From positions 262,232 through 326,231 of the forward strand of contig NZ_KI914978.1 in assembly GCF_000520595.1 (NCBI RefSeq): 64,000 bases of DNA, written 5' to 3'. Each line of letters opens with the position of its first letter. The first letter of the stretch is position 1. The notes beneath the pieces were generated by a model that saw nothing but the letters and a program-made list of their open reading frames with translations, made no database searches and was not told the origin of the DNA. Shown piece by piece: positions 42,785-54,000 of this stretch. This DNA comes from Arthrobacter sp. H5. GTDB taxonomy: Bacteria > Actinomycetota > Actinomycetes > Actinomycetales > Micrococcaceae. Made by a program: the position numbers and the translations under genes.

Positions 42785-44278
42785 CTACTTGTGTTTGGCT
42801 TTGACCGGCCAGGGACCGACCTTTTCCTTGTTTGGGGTGTAGCCATCGGGTAGCTGCCCGGCATCGGCAATGTCGCCCACCTTGTGGACCTTGATCGAGT
42901 TGGTCGAGCCCGCCTGGCCTGGAGGGGAACCGGCGGCAATGACCACCAAGTCGTCCGGTTCAACCAGGCCCTGTTCAAACAGCACCCGGTCCACCTGGGC
43001 AGTCATCTGGTCGGTGTGCTCGGCAAACTCAACGAGCAGCGGCTGAATGCCCCAGATCATGGCCATGGTATTGAGGGTGGACTGCACTGGCGTAAACGCG
43101 AACACCGGCTTGGTGGGGCGCAGCCGGGAAAGCCTGCGCGCGGAGTCACCGGACTGCGTGAACGTGCAGATGTACTTGGCATCGAGCTGGTCTGCAATTT
43201 CAACTGCCGCCCGCGTGATGGCACCGCCGCGTGTCTTGGGCTTGCTGCCCAGGGGCGGCACACGGTCCAGTCCGTGCTTTTCCGTGGATTCGATGATTTC
43301 GGCCATGATGCGGACCGTGTCGATCGGGTACTTTCCGACACTGGTTTCACCGGACAGCATGACGGCGTCAGCACCGTCAAGCACTGCGTTGGCGCAGTCG
43401 GAAGCCTCGGCGCGGGTGGGCCTCGGATTCTCGATCATGGATTCCAGTACCTGAGTGGCCACAATAACCGGCTTTGCCCAGCGGCGGGCCAACTCGATGG
43501 CGCGCTTCTGAACAATCGGAACATCCTGCAGCGGGAGTTCAACGCCCAGGTCTCCACGGGCCACCATGATGGCGTCAAACGCGTCGATGATTTCCTCTAT
43601 TGCGTCGACGGCCTGTGGCTTTTCGATTTTGGCGATGACGGGGACCCTGCGGCCCTCTTCGTCCATGATCTCGTGGACGCGCTGAACATCCTCGGCGTTC
43701 CGCACGAAGGACAAGGCGACCATGTCCACTCCGCGCTGGATCGCCCAACGCAGGTCGGCCTCATCCTTATCGCTGAGCGCCGGCACGTTTACGGCGACGC
43801 CGGGCAGGTTGATGCCCTTGTTGTTCGACACCGCACCGCCAACGGTCACCTCGGTGACCACCTTGACGTCGTCGACTTCAGTTGCACGGAGCGCAACCTT
43901 GCCGTCATCGATCAGCAGGCTGTCACCCACCCTGACGTCCTGGGGCAGACCGAGGTGCGTTGTGGAGCAGATCAGCTGGGTGCCCTGAATATCCTCTGTG
44001 GTGATGGTGAAAACGTCACCAGGAAGGAGTACGTGGGGCCCGTCGGCAAACCGCCCAAGCCGGATCTTGGGACCCTGGAGGTCGGCGAAGATGCCTACCG
44101 GCCGCCCGAGTTCCGCCGCAGCCTTCCGGACAAACTCATACGTCTGGTTGTGCACGGTATGGTCACCGTGGCTCATGTTCATCCGTGCCACGTCAACGCC
44201 CGCTTCAAGAACGGCAAGCGTGTTCTCATAACTTGCGATCGCCGGACCGAACGTTGCAACAATTTTTGCGCGTCTCAT
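42785..44278 (-). CDS. pyk: Pyruvate kinase
   Basis: Glycolytic enzyme converting PEP and ADP to pyruvate and ATP, 497 residues. The start MRRAKIVATFGPA, ARMNMSHGDH, the metal/PEP segment VIAKIEKPQAV, the VARGDLGVELPLQDVPIVQK signature and VMLSGETSVGKYP are all present. The C-terminal allosteric domain is complete. TAGGCT at 44285-44290 ends six bases before the ATG, so pyk has its own leaderless-type promoter although it follows gltD by 73 bases. Confidence 0.98.
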   Translation of the reverse strand: MRRAKIVATFGPAIASYENTLAVLEAGVDVARMNMSHGDHTVHNQTYEFVRKAAAELGRPVGIFADLQGPKIRLGRFADGPHVLLPGDVFTITTEDIQGTQLICSTTHLGLPQDVRVGDSLLIDDGKVALRATEVDDVKVVTEVTVGGAVSNNKGINLPGVAVNVPALSDKDEADLRWAIQRGVDMVALSFVRNAEDVQRVHEIMDEEGRRVPVIAKIEKPQAVDAIEEIIDAFDAIMVARGDLGVELPLQDVPIVQKRAIELARRWAKPVIVATQVLESMIENPRPTRAEASDCANAVLDGADAVMLSGETSVGKYPIDTVRIMAEIIESTEKHGLDRVPPLGSKPKTRGGAITRAAVEIADQLDAKYICTFTQSGDSARRLSRLRPTKPVFAFTPVQSTLNTMAMIWGIQPLLVEFAEHTDQMTAQVDRVLFEQGLVEPDDLVVIAAGSPPGQAGSTNSIKVHKVGDIADAGQLPDGYTPNKEKVGPWPVKAKHK

Positions 44279-44284
44279 AAACCT

Positions 44285-44290
44285 AGCCTA
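44285..44290 (-). promoter_or_regulatory. Predicted -10 box of pyk
   Basis: TAGGCT on the minus strand, six bases from the pyk ATG. Confidence 0.55.
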
Positions 44291-44351
44291 GTCGTGTTGT
44301 AGTGTCTGGATTCTGCGGGTCTCAAAGCTGCACGCCTGGCATCTGCAATGT

Positions 44352-45809
44352 CTACAGCACGTCCATGGCGCGGTCGGTTGGAGCCACCGGTGCAGGCAGC
44401 TTGGTCTCCCCCATCAGCCATTGGTCCACCGCCGCCGCGCAGGCGCGGCCCTCTGCGATGGCCCAGACAATGAGTGATTGTCCGCGGCCTGCATCGCCTG
44501 CCACGAAGATTCCTGGTGTGTTGGTCATGTAGTAATCGTCCCGACCAACGTTGCCGCGCTCGTCGAACGCTGCGTTGACCTGCTCCGCGATGCCGGCCGG
44601 TTCCGCCCCGGTGAATCCCAGCGACAGGAGGACCAGGTCCGCGGGGATCCGCCGCTCGGTACCCGACTTCGGGACGCGGCGTCCATCGACAAATTCCGTT
44701 TCGGCGACCTCAATGGCGGTGAGCGTACCGTCCTCTCCTGCAAAGCCGACCGTGGACGCAAGATAGGTGCGTTCACCGCCTTCTTCGTGGGCGCTGGCCA
44801 CCTCAAACAGAGTTGGGAAGGTTGGCCACGGCTGGTGTGCGGCCCGTTCCGCCGGAGGCTGGTTCCCAATCGCGAGGGTGGTGACGGACGCGGCCTGCTG
44901 TCGGTGGGCAGTGCCGAGGCAGTCGGCCCCAGTGTCGCCGCCGCCAAGAATCACCACATGCTTTCCGCGCGCATCGATCTGATTCTCGACGGTCTCTCCG
45001 GCAGAAGCGCGGTTGGCCTGCACCAGGTAGTCCATCGCGAAGTGAACCCCCTGAAGCTCCCGCCCGGGGATAGGCAGGTCGCGGGGCACTGTGGCACCCG
45101 TAGCGACGACGACGGCGTCGTACCTGCGCCGCAGCTGGTCCCAGCTGATATCCCTGCCCACGTCCACACCGGCCCGGAACCGGGTACCTTCGGAGCGCAT
45201 CTGGTCCAGCCTGCGGTCCAGCAGTTCCTTCTCCATCTTGAAATCGGGGATGCCATATCGCAGCAGGCCGCCGATTTTGTCGTCGCGCTCGTAGACGGCA
45301 ACGGTGTGGCCGGTTCTGGTCAGTTGCTGGGCGACAGCGAGTCCCGCAGGACCGGATCCGACGACGGCGATGGTCTTGTCTGTCAGCCTCTCCGGCGGAT
45401 GGGCGTGCACCCAGTTGTTCTCAAAGGCCTCGTCGATGATCGAAACTTCGACCTGCTTGATCGTGACCGGCGGCTGGTTGATACCCAGCACGCAGGACGC
45501 TTCGCACGGGGCCGGGCACAGCCGTCCAGTGAACTCCGGAAAGTTATTGGTGGCGTGCAGCCGGTCAATCGCTTCGCGGCCCTTGTCCCGACGCACCAGG
45601 TCATTCCATTCCGGGATCAGGTTTCCAAGCGGGCAGCCCTGGTGGCAGAACGGGATTCCGCAGTCCATGCATCGCCCGGCCTGGCTCTTGAGAACACCCT
45701 TTTCCTGCGCCTCGTACACTTCCTTCCAGTCCATGATGCGCACTGGAACCGGGCGGCGCGGCTGGGTCTGACGTTCGCGTACCTTCATGAATCCGCGTGG
45801 ATCAGCCAC
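44352..45809 (-). CDS. gltD: Glutamate synthase small (beta) subunit
   Basis: NADPH-oxidising partner of GltB, 485 residues. The N-terminal iron-sulfur cysteines are in [17 protein letters not shown] and [16 protein letters not shown] and NADPH dinucleotide folds appear as [17 protein letters not shown] and [17 protein letters not shown], and the FAD-closing motif is [20 protein letters not shown]. The GTG at 45809 is preceded by GGAGG and overlaps the end of gltB by eight bases; a longer frame to 45902 lies inside gltB. Confidence 0.97.
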   Translation of the reverse strand: MADPRGFMKVRERQTQPRRPVPVRIMDWKEVYEAQEKGVLKSQAGRCMDCGIPFCHQGCPLGNLIPEWNDLVRRDKGREAIDRLHATNNFPEFTGRLCPAPCEASCVLGINQPPVTIKQVEVSIIDEAFENNWVHAHPPERLTDKTIAVVGSGPAGLAVAQQLTRTGHTVAVYERDDKIGGLLRYGIPDFKMEKELLDRRLDQMRSEGTRFRAGVDVGRDISWDQLRRRYDAVVVATGATVPRDLPIPGRELQGVHFAMDYLVQANRASAGETVENQIDARGKHVVILGGGDTGADCLGTAHRQQAASVTTLAIGNQPPAERAAHQPWPTFPTLFEVASAHEEGGERTYLASTVGFAGEDGTLTAIEVAETEFVDGRRVPKSGTERRIPADLVLLSLGFTGAEPAGIAEQVNAAFDERGNVGRDDYYMTNTPGIFVAGDAGRGQSLIVWAIAEGRACAAAVDQWLMGETKLPAPVAPTDRAMDVL

Positions 45810-48800
45810 CGGTAACCTCCAAAATCCTCGTCCAGACTTCTTCACCATCGGGGTCAAGCCCCTCGTCGATGGCAGCGGCCCTGGCATCCACCACGGCGGC
45901 AAAATCCCGGGGCAGCACCTTGGTGAGGCGGTTCACCGTACCCTCGAAATCCTCAAGGAGTTTTGCAGCAAGGGTCGATTCGGTTTCCTCAAGATCCCGG
46001 ATCAGCAGCTGACGGACAATCTCCACGTCCTCGGCATCGAGCTCCACGAGCTTGAGCTCACCGCTGTCCAGGGCCTGGACGTTGACCTTCTCGCGGTCCA
46101 GATCAATCACATAGGCGGTTCCTCCGGACATGCCGGCGCCAAAGTTTCGTCCGGTCCGCCCAAGGATGAGCGCCTGGCCACCCGTCATGTACTCGCAGCC
46201 GTGATCACCAATACCTTCCACAACCGCTGTTGCACCGGAGTTCCGGACCAGGAAGCGTTCGCCGACCTGTCCGCGGAGGAAGATCTCCCCGCTGGTGGCC
46301 CCGTAGCCAATGACGTTGCCTGCAATCACATTCCGGTCGGCTGCAAAGATGTTGGAGCGGTCCGGCCGGACGATGATCCGACCACCGGAGAGCCCCTTGC
46401 CCACGTAGTCGTTCGAGTCGCCGAACAAACGCAGGGTGATACCGGCCGGAAGGAACGCCCCGAGCGATTGACCGGCCTGCCCCGTGAGGGTCACATCGAT
46501 GGTATCGGTGGCCAGCGTATCCACGCCGAACCGGCGGGTCACCTCGTGGCCAAGCATGGTGCCCACGGAGCGGTCGGTATTCACGACGTCCACCGAGATG
46601 CGGACCGGTGCGCGGTGGAACAGCGCGTCGGCGCTCATCTCGATGAGCTTGTTGTCGAAGTGCTGGTCAAGCTCATGGTTCTGCTTGTTCATATTGCGCA
46701 ACGGCTCGTCCTGGCCAAACTCGTTGCCGCGCAAAATCGGATCGAGGTCCAGTCCGTCGGCTTTCCAGTGGTCAATCGCCTTCTTGGCGTCGAGGAACTC
46801 GCTGTGCCCGATCGCCTCGTCCAGCGAGCGGAACCCGAGCCCGGCCAGGATTTCCCGGACCTCCTCCGCCAGGAACTCGAAGAAGTTGACGACAAATTCC
46901 GGCTTTCCACTGAACCGGCTACGCAATTCGGGATTCTGGGTGGCCACGCCCACCGGACAGGTGTCCAAATGGCATACCCGCATCATGATGCAGCCTGAAA
47001 CAACCAGCGGGGCTGTGGCGAAGCCAAACTCCTCGCCGCCGAGCAGGGCAGCAATTACCACGTCGCGGCCAGTCTTCAGCTGACCATCGACCTGCACCAC
47101 CACGCGGTCGCGGAGACCATTGAGCATCAGCGTCTGCTGCGTCTCGGCAAGTCCCAGTTCCCAGGGAACGCCCGCGTGCTTCAGTGAGTTGAGCGGGCTG
47201 GCGCCCGTACCGCCGTCGTGCCCGGAAATGAGTACGACGTCGGCCTTCGCCTTGGTCACGCCCGCTGCCACCGTGCCGATCCCCACTTCAGAGACCAGCT
47301 TGACGTGCACGCGGGCGGAAGGATTGGCACGCTTCAGATCGTAAATAAGCTGTGCGAGGTCCTCGATGGAGTAGATGTCATGGTGCGGTGGCGGCGAAAT
47401 GAGTGCAACGCCCGGGGTGGAATGCCGGGTGCGGGCAACCCACGGGTAGACCTTCTGACTCATCAACTGGCCGCCCTCGCCGGGCTTGGCACCCTGGGCC
47501 ATCTTGATCTGGATATCCTCGGCGTTGGTGAGGTACAGGCTGGTGACGCCAAACCTGCCCGAGGCAACCTGCTTGATCGCGGAACACCGCTCCGGGTCAA
47601 GAAGCCGGTCAACATCCTCGCCACCCTCGCCGGTGTTGGATTTCGCGCCCAGCCGGTTCATCGCGATCGCGAGGGTCTCATGGGCTTCCTTGGAGATTGA
47701 GCCATAGCTCATGGCACCGGTGGAGAACCGCTTCACGATGCTCGACACCGGCTCCACCTCATCCAGCGGCACTGCCGGGCGCAGTCCCTCCGTGAATTTG
47801 AGCAGCCCTCGGAGAGTCATTAAGTCCTTGGACTGGTCATCCACGCCTTTGGTGTAGGCCTTGAAGATGTCATACCGGCGCTCGCGCGTGGCGTGCTGCA
47901 GCCGGAAAACCGTCTCCGGATTGAACAAGTGCGGAGGGCCCTCCCTGCGCCACTGGTACTCCCCGCCGTTGTCGAGGCTGCGGTGCGGATCTTCGATGCC
48001 GTCCTGCGGGTAGGCACTCTCGTGCCGCGCGGCAGCCTCGGCCGCCACGACGTCGAGCCCCACACCGCCGAGCTGAGTCTGGGTGCCGTGGAAGTATTCG
48101 TCCACCAGCTCCTGTGCCAGGCCCAGTGCTTCGAAGGTCTGCGCACCACAGTAGGAGCCCACCGTGGAGATGCCCATCTTGGACATGATTTTCAGGACAC
48201 CCTTGCCGAGGCCCTTGATGAGGTTGCCCACTGCCTGCTCGGCGCTGACCCCAACAACGTCGCCGTTGCGGACCAGTTCCTCGCAGCTCTCCATAGCAAG
48301 GTACGGGTTGACGGCCGAGGCCCCGTAGCCGATCAATACGGCCACGTGGTGTACTTCACGCACGTCACCTGCTTCAACCACCAGGGAGGTCTTCGTCCGG
48401 TTGGCGCTCTTCAGCAGGTGATGATGCACGGCGCTGGTCAGCAGCAGGGACGGGATGGGGGCCCATTGGGCGTTGGAGTCACGGTCGGAAAGAACCACGT
48501 ACTGAATCCCGCGGTTGATCGCGCTGGAAACCTGTTCGCAGATCTCGGCCAGCCGGGCGCGAAGGGACGGTTCACCGCCGTCCACACGGTATAGTCCGCG
48601 GACCTTGATGCTGACGCGGTCGCCGTCGTCGTTCCTGAGGTTGGCGATCTTGGCCAACTCGTCGTTGTTGATGACCGGGAAGGCGAGGCCCACCTGCTTG
48701 GCGTGCACCTGCTTCGCCGACAGCAGGTTGCCGTTGGGGCCGATGGATGCCCGCATTGAAGTCACCAGCTCTTCACGGATCGCGTCAAGCGGCGGATTGG

Positions 48801-50397
48801 TCACCTGGGCGAAGGACTGGATGAAATAGTCGAACAGGAGGCGCGGCCGCTTCGAGAGGACAGCGACCGGTGTGTCGGAACCCATCGCTCCGAGTGGTTC
48901 GGCACCGGCCTTGGCCATGGGGCCCAGCAGGATGCGCAATTCCTCCTGGGTGTAGCCGAAGGTGCGCTGTCTGCGGTTGATGGAGGCCTTGGTGTGGACC
49001 ACATGCTCACGGTCAGGCAGGTCTTCCAGATGAAAGAGGTTTTCCTTGACCCATTCACCCCACGGGTTGGCCGATGCGATCTCCGCCTTGACCTCCTGGT
49101 CCTCGATCAGGCGGCCATCCTCGGTGTCCACCAGGAACATCTTGCCGGGCGAGACCCGGCCTTTGCGGACCACCTTGGAGGGTTCGATGTCGATGACGCC
49201 CACTTCGGAGGCGAGCACCACGAGGCCGTCTTCCATCACCCAGTAACGGGCGGGGCGCAATCCGTTGCGGTCAAGAACGGCTCCAACGAGCCTGCCGTCG
49301 GTGAAAGAAACCGCGGCCGGGCCGTCCCATGGCTCCATCAGCATGGAGTGGTACTGGTAAAAGGCCCGCCGGGCAGAGTCCATGGACGTGTGGTTCTCCC
49401 ACGCCTCCGGGATCATCATCATGATGGCGTGCGTGATCGGGCGGCCGGACAGCATCAGCAGCTCGGCCACTTCATCGAACGACGCTGAATCGGAAGCGCC
49501 GGGAGTGCAGATGGGGAACAGTTCCTCGGGCGCGTCTCCGAGGAGGGGATGCGACAGCTGGGACTGGCGGGCCCGCATCCAGTTGCGGTTTCCCTTGACA
49601 GTGTTGATCTCGCCATTATGGGCAATGGCGCGGAAGGGCTGAGCCAGCGGCCACGAGGGGAAGGTGTTGGTGGAGAAACGCGAGTGGACAATGCCTAGTT
49701 TGGTCTTGAATCGGGGATCGGACAGGTCCGGGTAGAAGGGCTCCAGCTGCGCCGTGGTGAGCATTCCCTTGTAAACCATGGTCTTGGATGACAGCGAGGG
49801 GAAGTACACGCCGTGCTTATTCTGCGCCCGCTTCCTCACGCGAAAGGCCTTGGCATCGAGATCTGCGGCGTTGCCGTCAACAGGGCTGAGGAAGAGCTGG
49901 ACAAAGTGCGGCATACACGCGCGGGCCATGGCACCCACAAGATCGGCCGTGATGGGAACCTCACGCCATCCAAGGACCTGGAGGCCCTCCGACTCGGCGA
50001 TCGATTCCACGCCTGCGCGGGCGGTGAATTCCTCACCCTTTTCAGCCGGGAGGAAGGCTGTGCCGACGGCGTAGGAGCCTGCGGCCGGAAGTTCGAAGTC
50101 GACAACTGCCCGGAAGAACTCGTCGGGAACCTGGGTCAGGAGACCTGCACCGTCTCCGGTGCCTTCATCAGCGCCCACGGCTCCCCGGTGCTCAAGGTTG
50201 CGGAGAGCAGTCAATGCGGCGTCAACGATGTCATGGCCTGGTTCACCGCGCAGCGTGGCAATGACGGCCAGCCCGCAGGCGTCTTTTTCATTCTCCGGGT
50301 TATAGAGCCCTGAAGCCTCCGGGTATGCCGCGAAACGTGAAAACGGCGATTCAATCCCGGAGCGGTCCGGCGTAGTGCCGGTATTGGGTGCAGTCAT
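45802..50397 (-). CDS. gltB: Glutamate synthase large (alpha) subunit
   Basis: Large subunit of 1531 residues that transfers glutamine amide nitrogen to 2-oxoglutarate. Cys41 in KDACGLAV is the predicted glutaminase nucleophile once the N-terminal propeptide is removed. [14 protein letters not shown] belongs to the same domain. The FMN/synthase domain has [26 protein letters not shown] and [20 protein letters not shown]. The C-terminal beta-helix has repeated glycine units ([20 protein letters not shown]). It leads a gltB-gltD operon under the promoter at 50494-50521. Confidence 0.98.
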   Translation of the reverse strand: MTAPNTGTTPDRSGIESPFSRFAAYPEASGLYNPENEKDACGLAVIATLRGEPGHDIVDAALTALRNLEHRGAVGADEGTGDGAGLLTQVPDEFFRAVVDFELPAAGSYAVGTAFLPAEKGEEFTARAGVESIAESEGLQVLGWREVPITADLVGAMARACMPHFVQLFLSPVDGNAADLDAKAFRVRKRAQNKHGVYFPSLSSKTMVYKGMLTTAQLEPFYPDLSDPRFKTKLGIVHSRFSTNTFPSWPLAQPFRAIAHNGEINTVKGNRNWMRARQSQLSHPLLGDAPEELFPICTPGASDSASFDEVAELLMLSGRPITHAIMMMIPEAWENHTSMDSARRAFYQYHSMLMEPWDGPAAVSFTDGRLVGAVLDRNGLRPARYWVMEDGLVVLASEVGVIDIEPSKVVRKGRVSPGKMFLVDTEDGRLIEDQEVKAEIASANPWGEWVKENLFHLEDLPDREHVVHTKASINRRQRTFGYTQEELRILLGPMAKAGAEPLGAMGSDTPVAVLSKRPRLLFDYFIQSFAQVTNPPLDAIREELVTSMRASIGPNGNLLSAKQVHAKQVGLAFPVINNDELAKIANLRNDDGDRVSIKVRGLYRVDGGEPSLRARLAEICEQVSSAINRGIQYVVLSDRDSNAQWAPIPSLLLTSAVHHHLLKSANRTKTSLVVEAGDVREVHHVAVLIGYGASAVNPYLAMESCEELVRNGDVVGVSAEQAVGNLIKGLGKGVLKIMSKMGISTVGSYCGAQTFEALGLAQELVDEYFHGTQTQLGGVGLDVVAAEAAARHESAYPQDGIEDPHRSLDNGGEYQWRREGPPHLFNPETVFRLQHATRERRYDIFKAYTKGVDDQSKDLMTLRGLLKFTEGLRPAVPLDEVEPVSSIVKRFSTGAMSYGSISKEAHETLAIAMNRLGAKSNTGEGGEDVDRLLDPERCSAIKQVASGRFGVTSLYLTNAEDIQIKMAQGAKPGEGGQLMSQKVYPWVARTRHSTPGVALISPPPHHDIYSIEDLAQLIYDLKRANPSARVHVKLVSEVGIGTVAAGVTKAKADVVLISGHDGGTGASPLNSLKHAGVPWELGLAETQQTLMLNGLRDRVVVQVDGQLKTGRDVVIAALLGGEEFGFATAPLVVSGCIMMRVCHLDTCPVGVATQNPELRSRFSGKPEFVVNFFEFLAEEVREILAGLGFRSLDEAIGHSEFLDAKKAIDHWKADGLDLDPILRGNEFGQDEPLRNMNKQNHELDQHFDNKLIEMSADALFHRAPVRISVDVVNTDRSVGTMLGHEVTRRFGVDTLATDTIDVTLTGQAGQSLGAFLPAGITLRLFGDSNDYVGKGLSGGRIIVRPDRSNIFAADRNVIAGNVIGYGATSGEIFLRGQVGERFLVRNSGATAVVEGIGDHGCEYMTGGQALILGRTGRNFGAGMSGGTAYVIDLDREKVNVQALDSGELKLVELDAEDVEIVRQLLIRDLEETESTLAAKLLEDFEGTVNRLTKVLPRDFAAVVDARAAAIDEGLDPDGEEVWTRILEVTGG

Positions 50398-50493
50398 AGG
50401 TAGAGTCCTTCCCCCAAAGTGGAGCGGTGGGAGGGGACAGCCTTGGCCCCGGGCGTGACCTACGGGAGGAACACGCCGAAATTCCTAATGCAA

Positions 50494-50521
50494 ATTGTAT
50501 GGCTGGACAGACCGCCACCAA
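50494..50521 (-). promoter_or_regulatory. Predicted gltB promoter
   Basis: On the minus strand TTGGTG (50516-50521) and TACAAT (50494-50499) are separated by 16 bases, a good vegetative promoter. It leaves a leader of roughly 90 bases before the gltB ATG. Confidence 0.6.
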
Positions 50522-50548
50522 CATCCGTTGCGGGCAACAATTCAGTGA

Positions 50549-50560
50549 CAGTGATCACTG
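50549..50560. promoter_or_regulatory. Palindrome upstream of gltB promoter
   Basis: CAGTGATCACTG is a perfect 12-bp inverted repeat centred about 36 bp before the -35, in the 269-bp gap after lgt. It may be an activator or repressor site; no regulator is identified. Confidence 0.4.
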
Positions 50561-50666
50561 ATCAGTCCAAAAGCCGGCGCTGAAGACAAACCGGTAAGTT
50601 GCCTTTGCACCGAAGGGAGCCACGTCTCTGTGACAGCGAGTCCTTGGTGGGCGGTGGCCCAGAGAA

Positions 50667-51806
50667 CTACTTGCGGGAATCTGTTTCCCGTGGCTCAGCG
50701 GCGTTGGATGTCCGGGAACCGGAGTCGCCTGAAGTGCCCTTTGTTTCTGAGAGGTTACCACGATCGCGTTCATTGGAGACTGATTCGTCCGGCTGATGGA
50801 CGTCCTTGGCCGATCCGTGACCTTCGGTGTCCTCGGTCAGGTGTTTTGGCGAGGCGGCATCTTCGTCACCCCCGATCGGTGATTCCCTGTCCGGCTTTCC
50901 GTCCTTCTCCGTATCGGTTTCCTCCTCGTCGACTGCAGGCTCCCTACCGGGAAGGTAGACGGATGGGCGGTCCATGCCGCGCTGCTTCACCGTCAGGTAG
51001 AGGAAAACCGCAACGGCCACCAGCAACACGACAATGCTCGTCCAGACGTTGAGCCGCTGGGTGACGCCAAAGAAAGTGATCATCTCGGCGTCGTCGATCC
51101 GCAGTGCTTCGATCCAGACTCTTCCGAGGGTGTAATACGCCGCGTAGAGCCAGAACATACGCCCACCCCGGAGGCTGAACTTCCTGCCAAGAAGCAGCAG
51201 GATCGCTACTCCGGCAAGGTTCCACAGAGATTCGTAGAGAAATGTCGGGTGGAAGAGTGTGTCAGCCGGAAGATCCGCTGGGAAGCTTGCGTTGCCTGGA
51301 TCTATTTCGAGACCCCACGGCAAGGTGGTGGGACTGCCGAAGAGTTCCTGGTTGAACCAGTTACCCCAGCGGCCAATGGCCTGCGCAAGCAACACGCCGG
51401 GTGCCGCGGCATCCGCAAACGCATCGAGGCGCACGCCCGCACGGCGGCAGCCGATCCAGGCTCCAACAGCACCAAGGGCGATCGCACCCCAGATGCCCAG
51501 CCCGCCTTCCCAGATCCTGGGAATACGGGAAAGATCCCCGTCAGGACCAAAGTAGGCATCGGGCGACGAAAACACATGGTAAAGGCGTCCGCCGATAATC
51601 CCGAAGGGCACGGCCCAGATGGCGATGTCCCAGATGGCGTCCGGATCTCCCCCGAATCGCTTCCAGCGTGCGGAAGTCAACAGCAGCGCAACGATAATCC
51701 CAAGCAGAATGCAGAGCGCGTACGCCTGGATGGTCACCGGTCCAAGGCTGAAGCTCGCCCACTCCGGCGGAGGGCTGGGGATACTGGCAGGCAGTGAAGT
51801 CAACAT
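50667..51806 (-). CDS. lgt: Prolipoprotein diacylglyceryl transferase
   Basis: Membrane enzyme that attaches diacylglycerol to the lipobox cysteine of prelipoproteins. It has 379 residues and seven hydrophobic segments. Conserved parts include FGIIGGRLYHV, IWEGGLGIWG, the Lgt signature GRWGNWFNQELFG and HPTFLYESLWNL. The last about 95 residues after the final helix are an acidic, serine-rich tail (EPAVDEEETDTEKDGKPDRE onward) not needed in most Lgt proteins. It starts two bases after trpA, at the end of the trp run. Confidence 0.97.
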   Translation of the reverse strand: MLTSLPASIPSPPPEWASFSLGPVTIQAYALCILLGIIVALLLTSARWKRFGGDPDAIWDIAIWAVPFGIIGGRLYHVFSSPDAYFGPDGDLSRIPRIWEGGLGIWGAIALGAVGAWIGCRRAGVRLDAFADAAAPGVLLAQAIGRWGNWFNQELFGSPTTLPWGLEIDPGNASFPADLPADTLFHPTFLYESLWNLAGVAILLLLGRKFSLRGGRMFWLYAAYYTLGRVWIEALRIDDAEMITFFGVTQRLNVWTSIVVLLVAVAVFLYLTVKQRGMDRPSVYLPGREPAVDEEETDTEKDGKPDRESPIGGDEDAASPKHLTEDTEGHGSAKDVHQPDESVSNERDRGNLSETKGTSGDSGSRTSNAAEPRETDSRK

Positions 51807-51808
51807 TG

Positions 51809-52609
51809 TCAGCTCTTTCGGGTTCCGGTACTGAGGTCTTGGATCAGCGCGGCCAGCGCAGGCACTCCGCCGTCGCGCAATGCTGCGACCAGTGCGGTTC
51901 CGACGATGACGCCGTCGGCATACTCCGCGATTTCACGGACGTGGTCCGCCGTGGAGACGCCCAGTCCCACACAGGCCCGCTCGGCGCCGGCCTCATGGGC
52001 GGCAGCGACAACTTCGCGAGCTGCCGTGCTTACCGATGTCCGAGCACCGGTGATACCCATGATGGATACCGCATAAACGAATCCGCGGCTCGCTTCAACA
52101 GTCACCTGCATGCGCTCGGCACTGGTGGAAGGCGCCACGAGGAACACACGATCCAGGCCGAATTCGTCGGAGGCGGCAATCCATTCCCCGGCCTCATCCG
52201 GCGTCAGGTCAGGGGTGATGAGTCCCGCGCCGCCTGCTTCGGAGAGCCTGCGGGAGAATTCCGGTACGCCCATCCTCATGACTGGGTTCCAATACGTCAT
52301 GACCAGTACCGCCGCATCAGTCCGCGCAGTTATTCCGGCCACAACATCGAAGACCTGATTGACGGTGAAGCCATTGGCCAGCGCCTCGACGGTTGCTTCC
52401 TGGATCACCTGACCATCCATGACGGGATCCGAGTACGGGATACCGATTTCGATCAGATCCACACCGTTTTCCGCCATCGCGACACCGGCCTCGATGGTGG
52501 TTTCCACATCGGGAAAGCCTGCCGGCAGATACCCGATGAGGGCCGCCCTGCCTTCAGAGAGTGCCCTGTCAATGGCTACGGCGGACTTGCTCGGCAATGC
52601 CGTGCTCAC
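51809..52609 (-). CDS. trpA: Tryptophan synthase alpha subunit
   Basis: Cleaves indole-3-glycerol phosphate to indole, which is channelled to TrpB. The protein has 266 residues in a TIM barrel. The catalytic Glu lies in [16 protein letters not shown], which also carries the catalytic Asp region; phosphate-binding segments are [12 protein letters not shown] and [14 protein letters not shown]. The GTG start overlaps the trpB stop by four bases (GTGA). Confidence 0.97.
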   Translation of the reverse strand: MSTALPSKSAVAIDRALSEGRAALIGYLPAGFPDVETTIEAGVAMAENGVDLIEIGIPYSDPVMDGQVIQEATVEALANGFTVNQVFDVVAGITARTDAAVLVMTYWNPVMRMGVPEFSRRLSEAGGAGLITPDLTPDEAGEWIAASDEFGLDRVFLVAPSTSAERMQVTVEASRGFVYAVSIMGITGARTSVSTAAREVVAAAHEAGAERACVGLGVSTADHVREIAEYADGVIVGTALVAALRDGGVPALAALIQDLSTGTRKS

Positions 52610-53940
52610 AGTTGCTCACCTTCCTGACCGATCTCAGCTTCGGGACTGTCCTCGGGGAGAAGGTCAAACCACTCCGCGGCAGTAGCCACGTCCTTGTCCC
52701 CCCGGCCGGACAGGTTGACGAGCACCAGGCACTGGGAAGGATCGGCTGCGTCTGCTGCCAGCCGCTGCCCTACCTTGATGGCCCCTGCCAGGGCATGCGC
52801 GGATTCTATGGCCGGGATGATGCCCTCGGTGCGGCACAGCAGACGAAATGCTTCCATCGCCTCGGCATCGGTGATGGGCTCGTACGCAACCCGCCCAATG
52901 TCGGCAAGGTACGAGTGTTCCGGTCCCACCCCCGGGTAATCGAGTCCGGCGGAAATGGAGTGGGACTCGATGGTCTGGCCGTCGTCGTCCTGCATCAGGT
53001 AGGACCGCGCGCCATGAAGCACACCGGGCCGGCCGAGCGTAATGGTGGCCGCGTGCCGCCCGGTGTCAACGCCGTCGCCCCCGGCTTCAAAGCCATACAG
53101 CGCCACGCCGCGGTCGTCGAGGAAGCCGTGGAAGATGCCGATCGCGTTTGAGCCGCCGCCAATGCATGCGCAGACCGCGTCCGGAAGCCGCCCCGTCTGA
53201 TCGAGAATCTGTTCCCTGGCCTCTTCGCCTATGACCTCGTGGAAGTAGCGGACCATCGCCGGGAAGGGGTGCGCCCCGGCAGCGGTACCGAGCAGGTAGT
53301 GGGTGGTGTCCACATTGGCCACCCAGTCCCTCAGCGCGTCGTTGATGGCGTCCTTGAGGGTCTGTGAGCCGTTGGTGACGGGAATGACCTCGGCGCCGAG
53401 CAACTGCATGCGGGCGACATTGAGCGACTGCCGTCGGCAGTCCTCCGCTCCCATGTAAACAACGCATTCGAGCCCCAGCAGGGCGGCCGCCGTTGCACTG
53501 GCTACGCCGTGCTGGCCCGCACCGGTTTCCGCGATGACCCGCGTCTTCCCCATGCGCTTGGCCAACAGCGCCTGGCCCAGGACATTGTTGATCTTGTGTG
53601 AGCCGGTGTGGTTGAGATCCTCCCGCTTGAGGAAGATCCGGACGCCTCCCGCATGGACTGCGAACCGGCTTGCCTCAGTCAGCAGTGACGGCCTGCCGGA
53701 ATAGTTTCGATTGAGCTCAGCCACCTGCGCGGTGAAGTCCGGGTCGGCCTTCGCCTTCTCGAAGGTGTCCTCGAGTTCGTCCAAGGCGGCGATCAGTGAC
53801 TCAGGCATCCACCTGCCACCGTAGGCGCCAAAGTAGGGACCGCCCGCGTGGCGCAGGCTTTCCCCGTTGAGGAATGCGTCAGCTGTGTTGTCGGCTGTCT
53901 GTCCGGGGCGTGCCGCCTCCGGCGGTTGGGTGTCAGTCAT
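52606..53940 (-). CDS. trpB: Tryptophan synthase beta subunit
   Basis: PLP enzyme joining indole and serine, 444 residues. The PLP lysine is in [20 protein letters not shown]. The catalytic region includes [12 protein letters not shown], and the phosphate of PLP is held by [13 protein letters not shown] tail of about 30 residues after the barrel is longer than in enteric TrpB. It sits 60 bases after trpC and overlaps trpA. Confidence 0.98.
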   Translation of the reverse strand: MTDTQPPEAARPGQTADNTADAFLNGESLRHAGGPYFGAYGGRWMPESLIAALDELEDTFEKAKADPDFTAQVAELNRNYSGRPSLLTEASRFAVHAGGVRIFLKREDLNHTGSHKINNVLGQALLAKRMGKTRVIAETGAGQHGVASATAAALLGLECVVYMGAEDCRRQSLNVARMQLLGAEVIPVTNGSQTLKDAINDALRDWVANVDTTHYLLGTAAGAHPFPAMVRYFHEVIGEEAREQILDQTGRLPDAVCACIGGGSNAIGIFHGFLDDRGVALYGFEAGGDGVDTGRHAATITLGRPGVLHGARSYLMQDDDGQTIESHSISAGLDYPGVGPEHSYLADIGRVAYEPITDAEAMEAFRLLCRTEGIIPAIESAHALAGAIKVGQRLAADAADPSQCLVLVNLSGRGDKDVATAAEWFDLLPEDSPEAEIGQEGEQL

Positions 53941-54000
53941 GAACCTGCTTGTCCTTAGTGGGCTGATCGGCTGCGGATCGCGGTCACCGCTGCCTATGGG

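Noticed and set aside
42884-44302. 472-residue open frame antisense to pyk
   Set aside because: It mirrors pyk codons on the opposite strand; pyk is complete with all signatures, and the antisense protein shows no family motif.
44478-45815. 445-residue open frame antisense to gltD
   Set aside because: High-GC shadow frame; gltD is intact and in operon with gltB.
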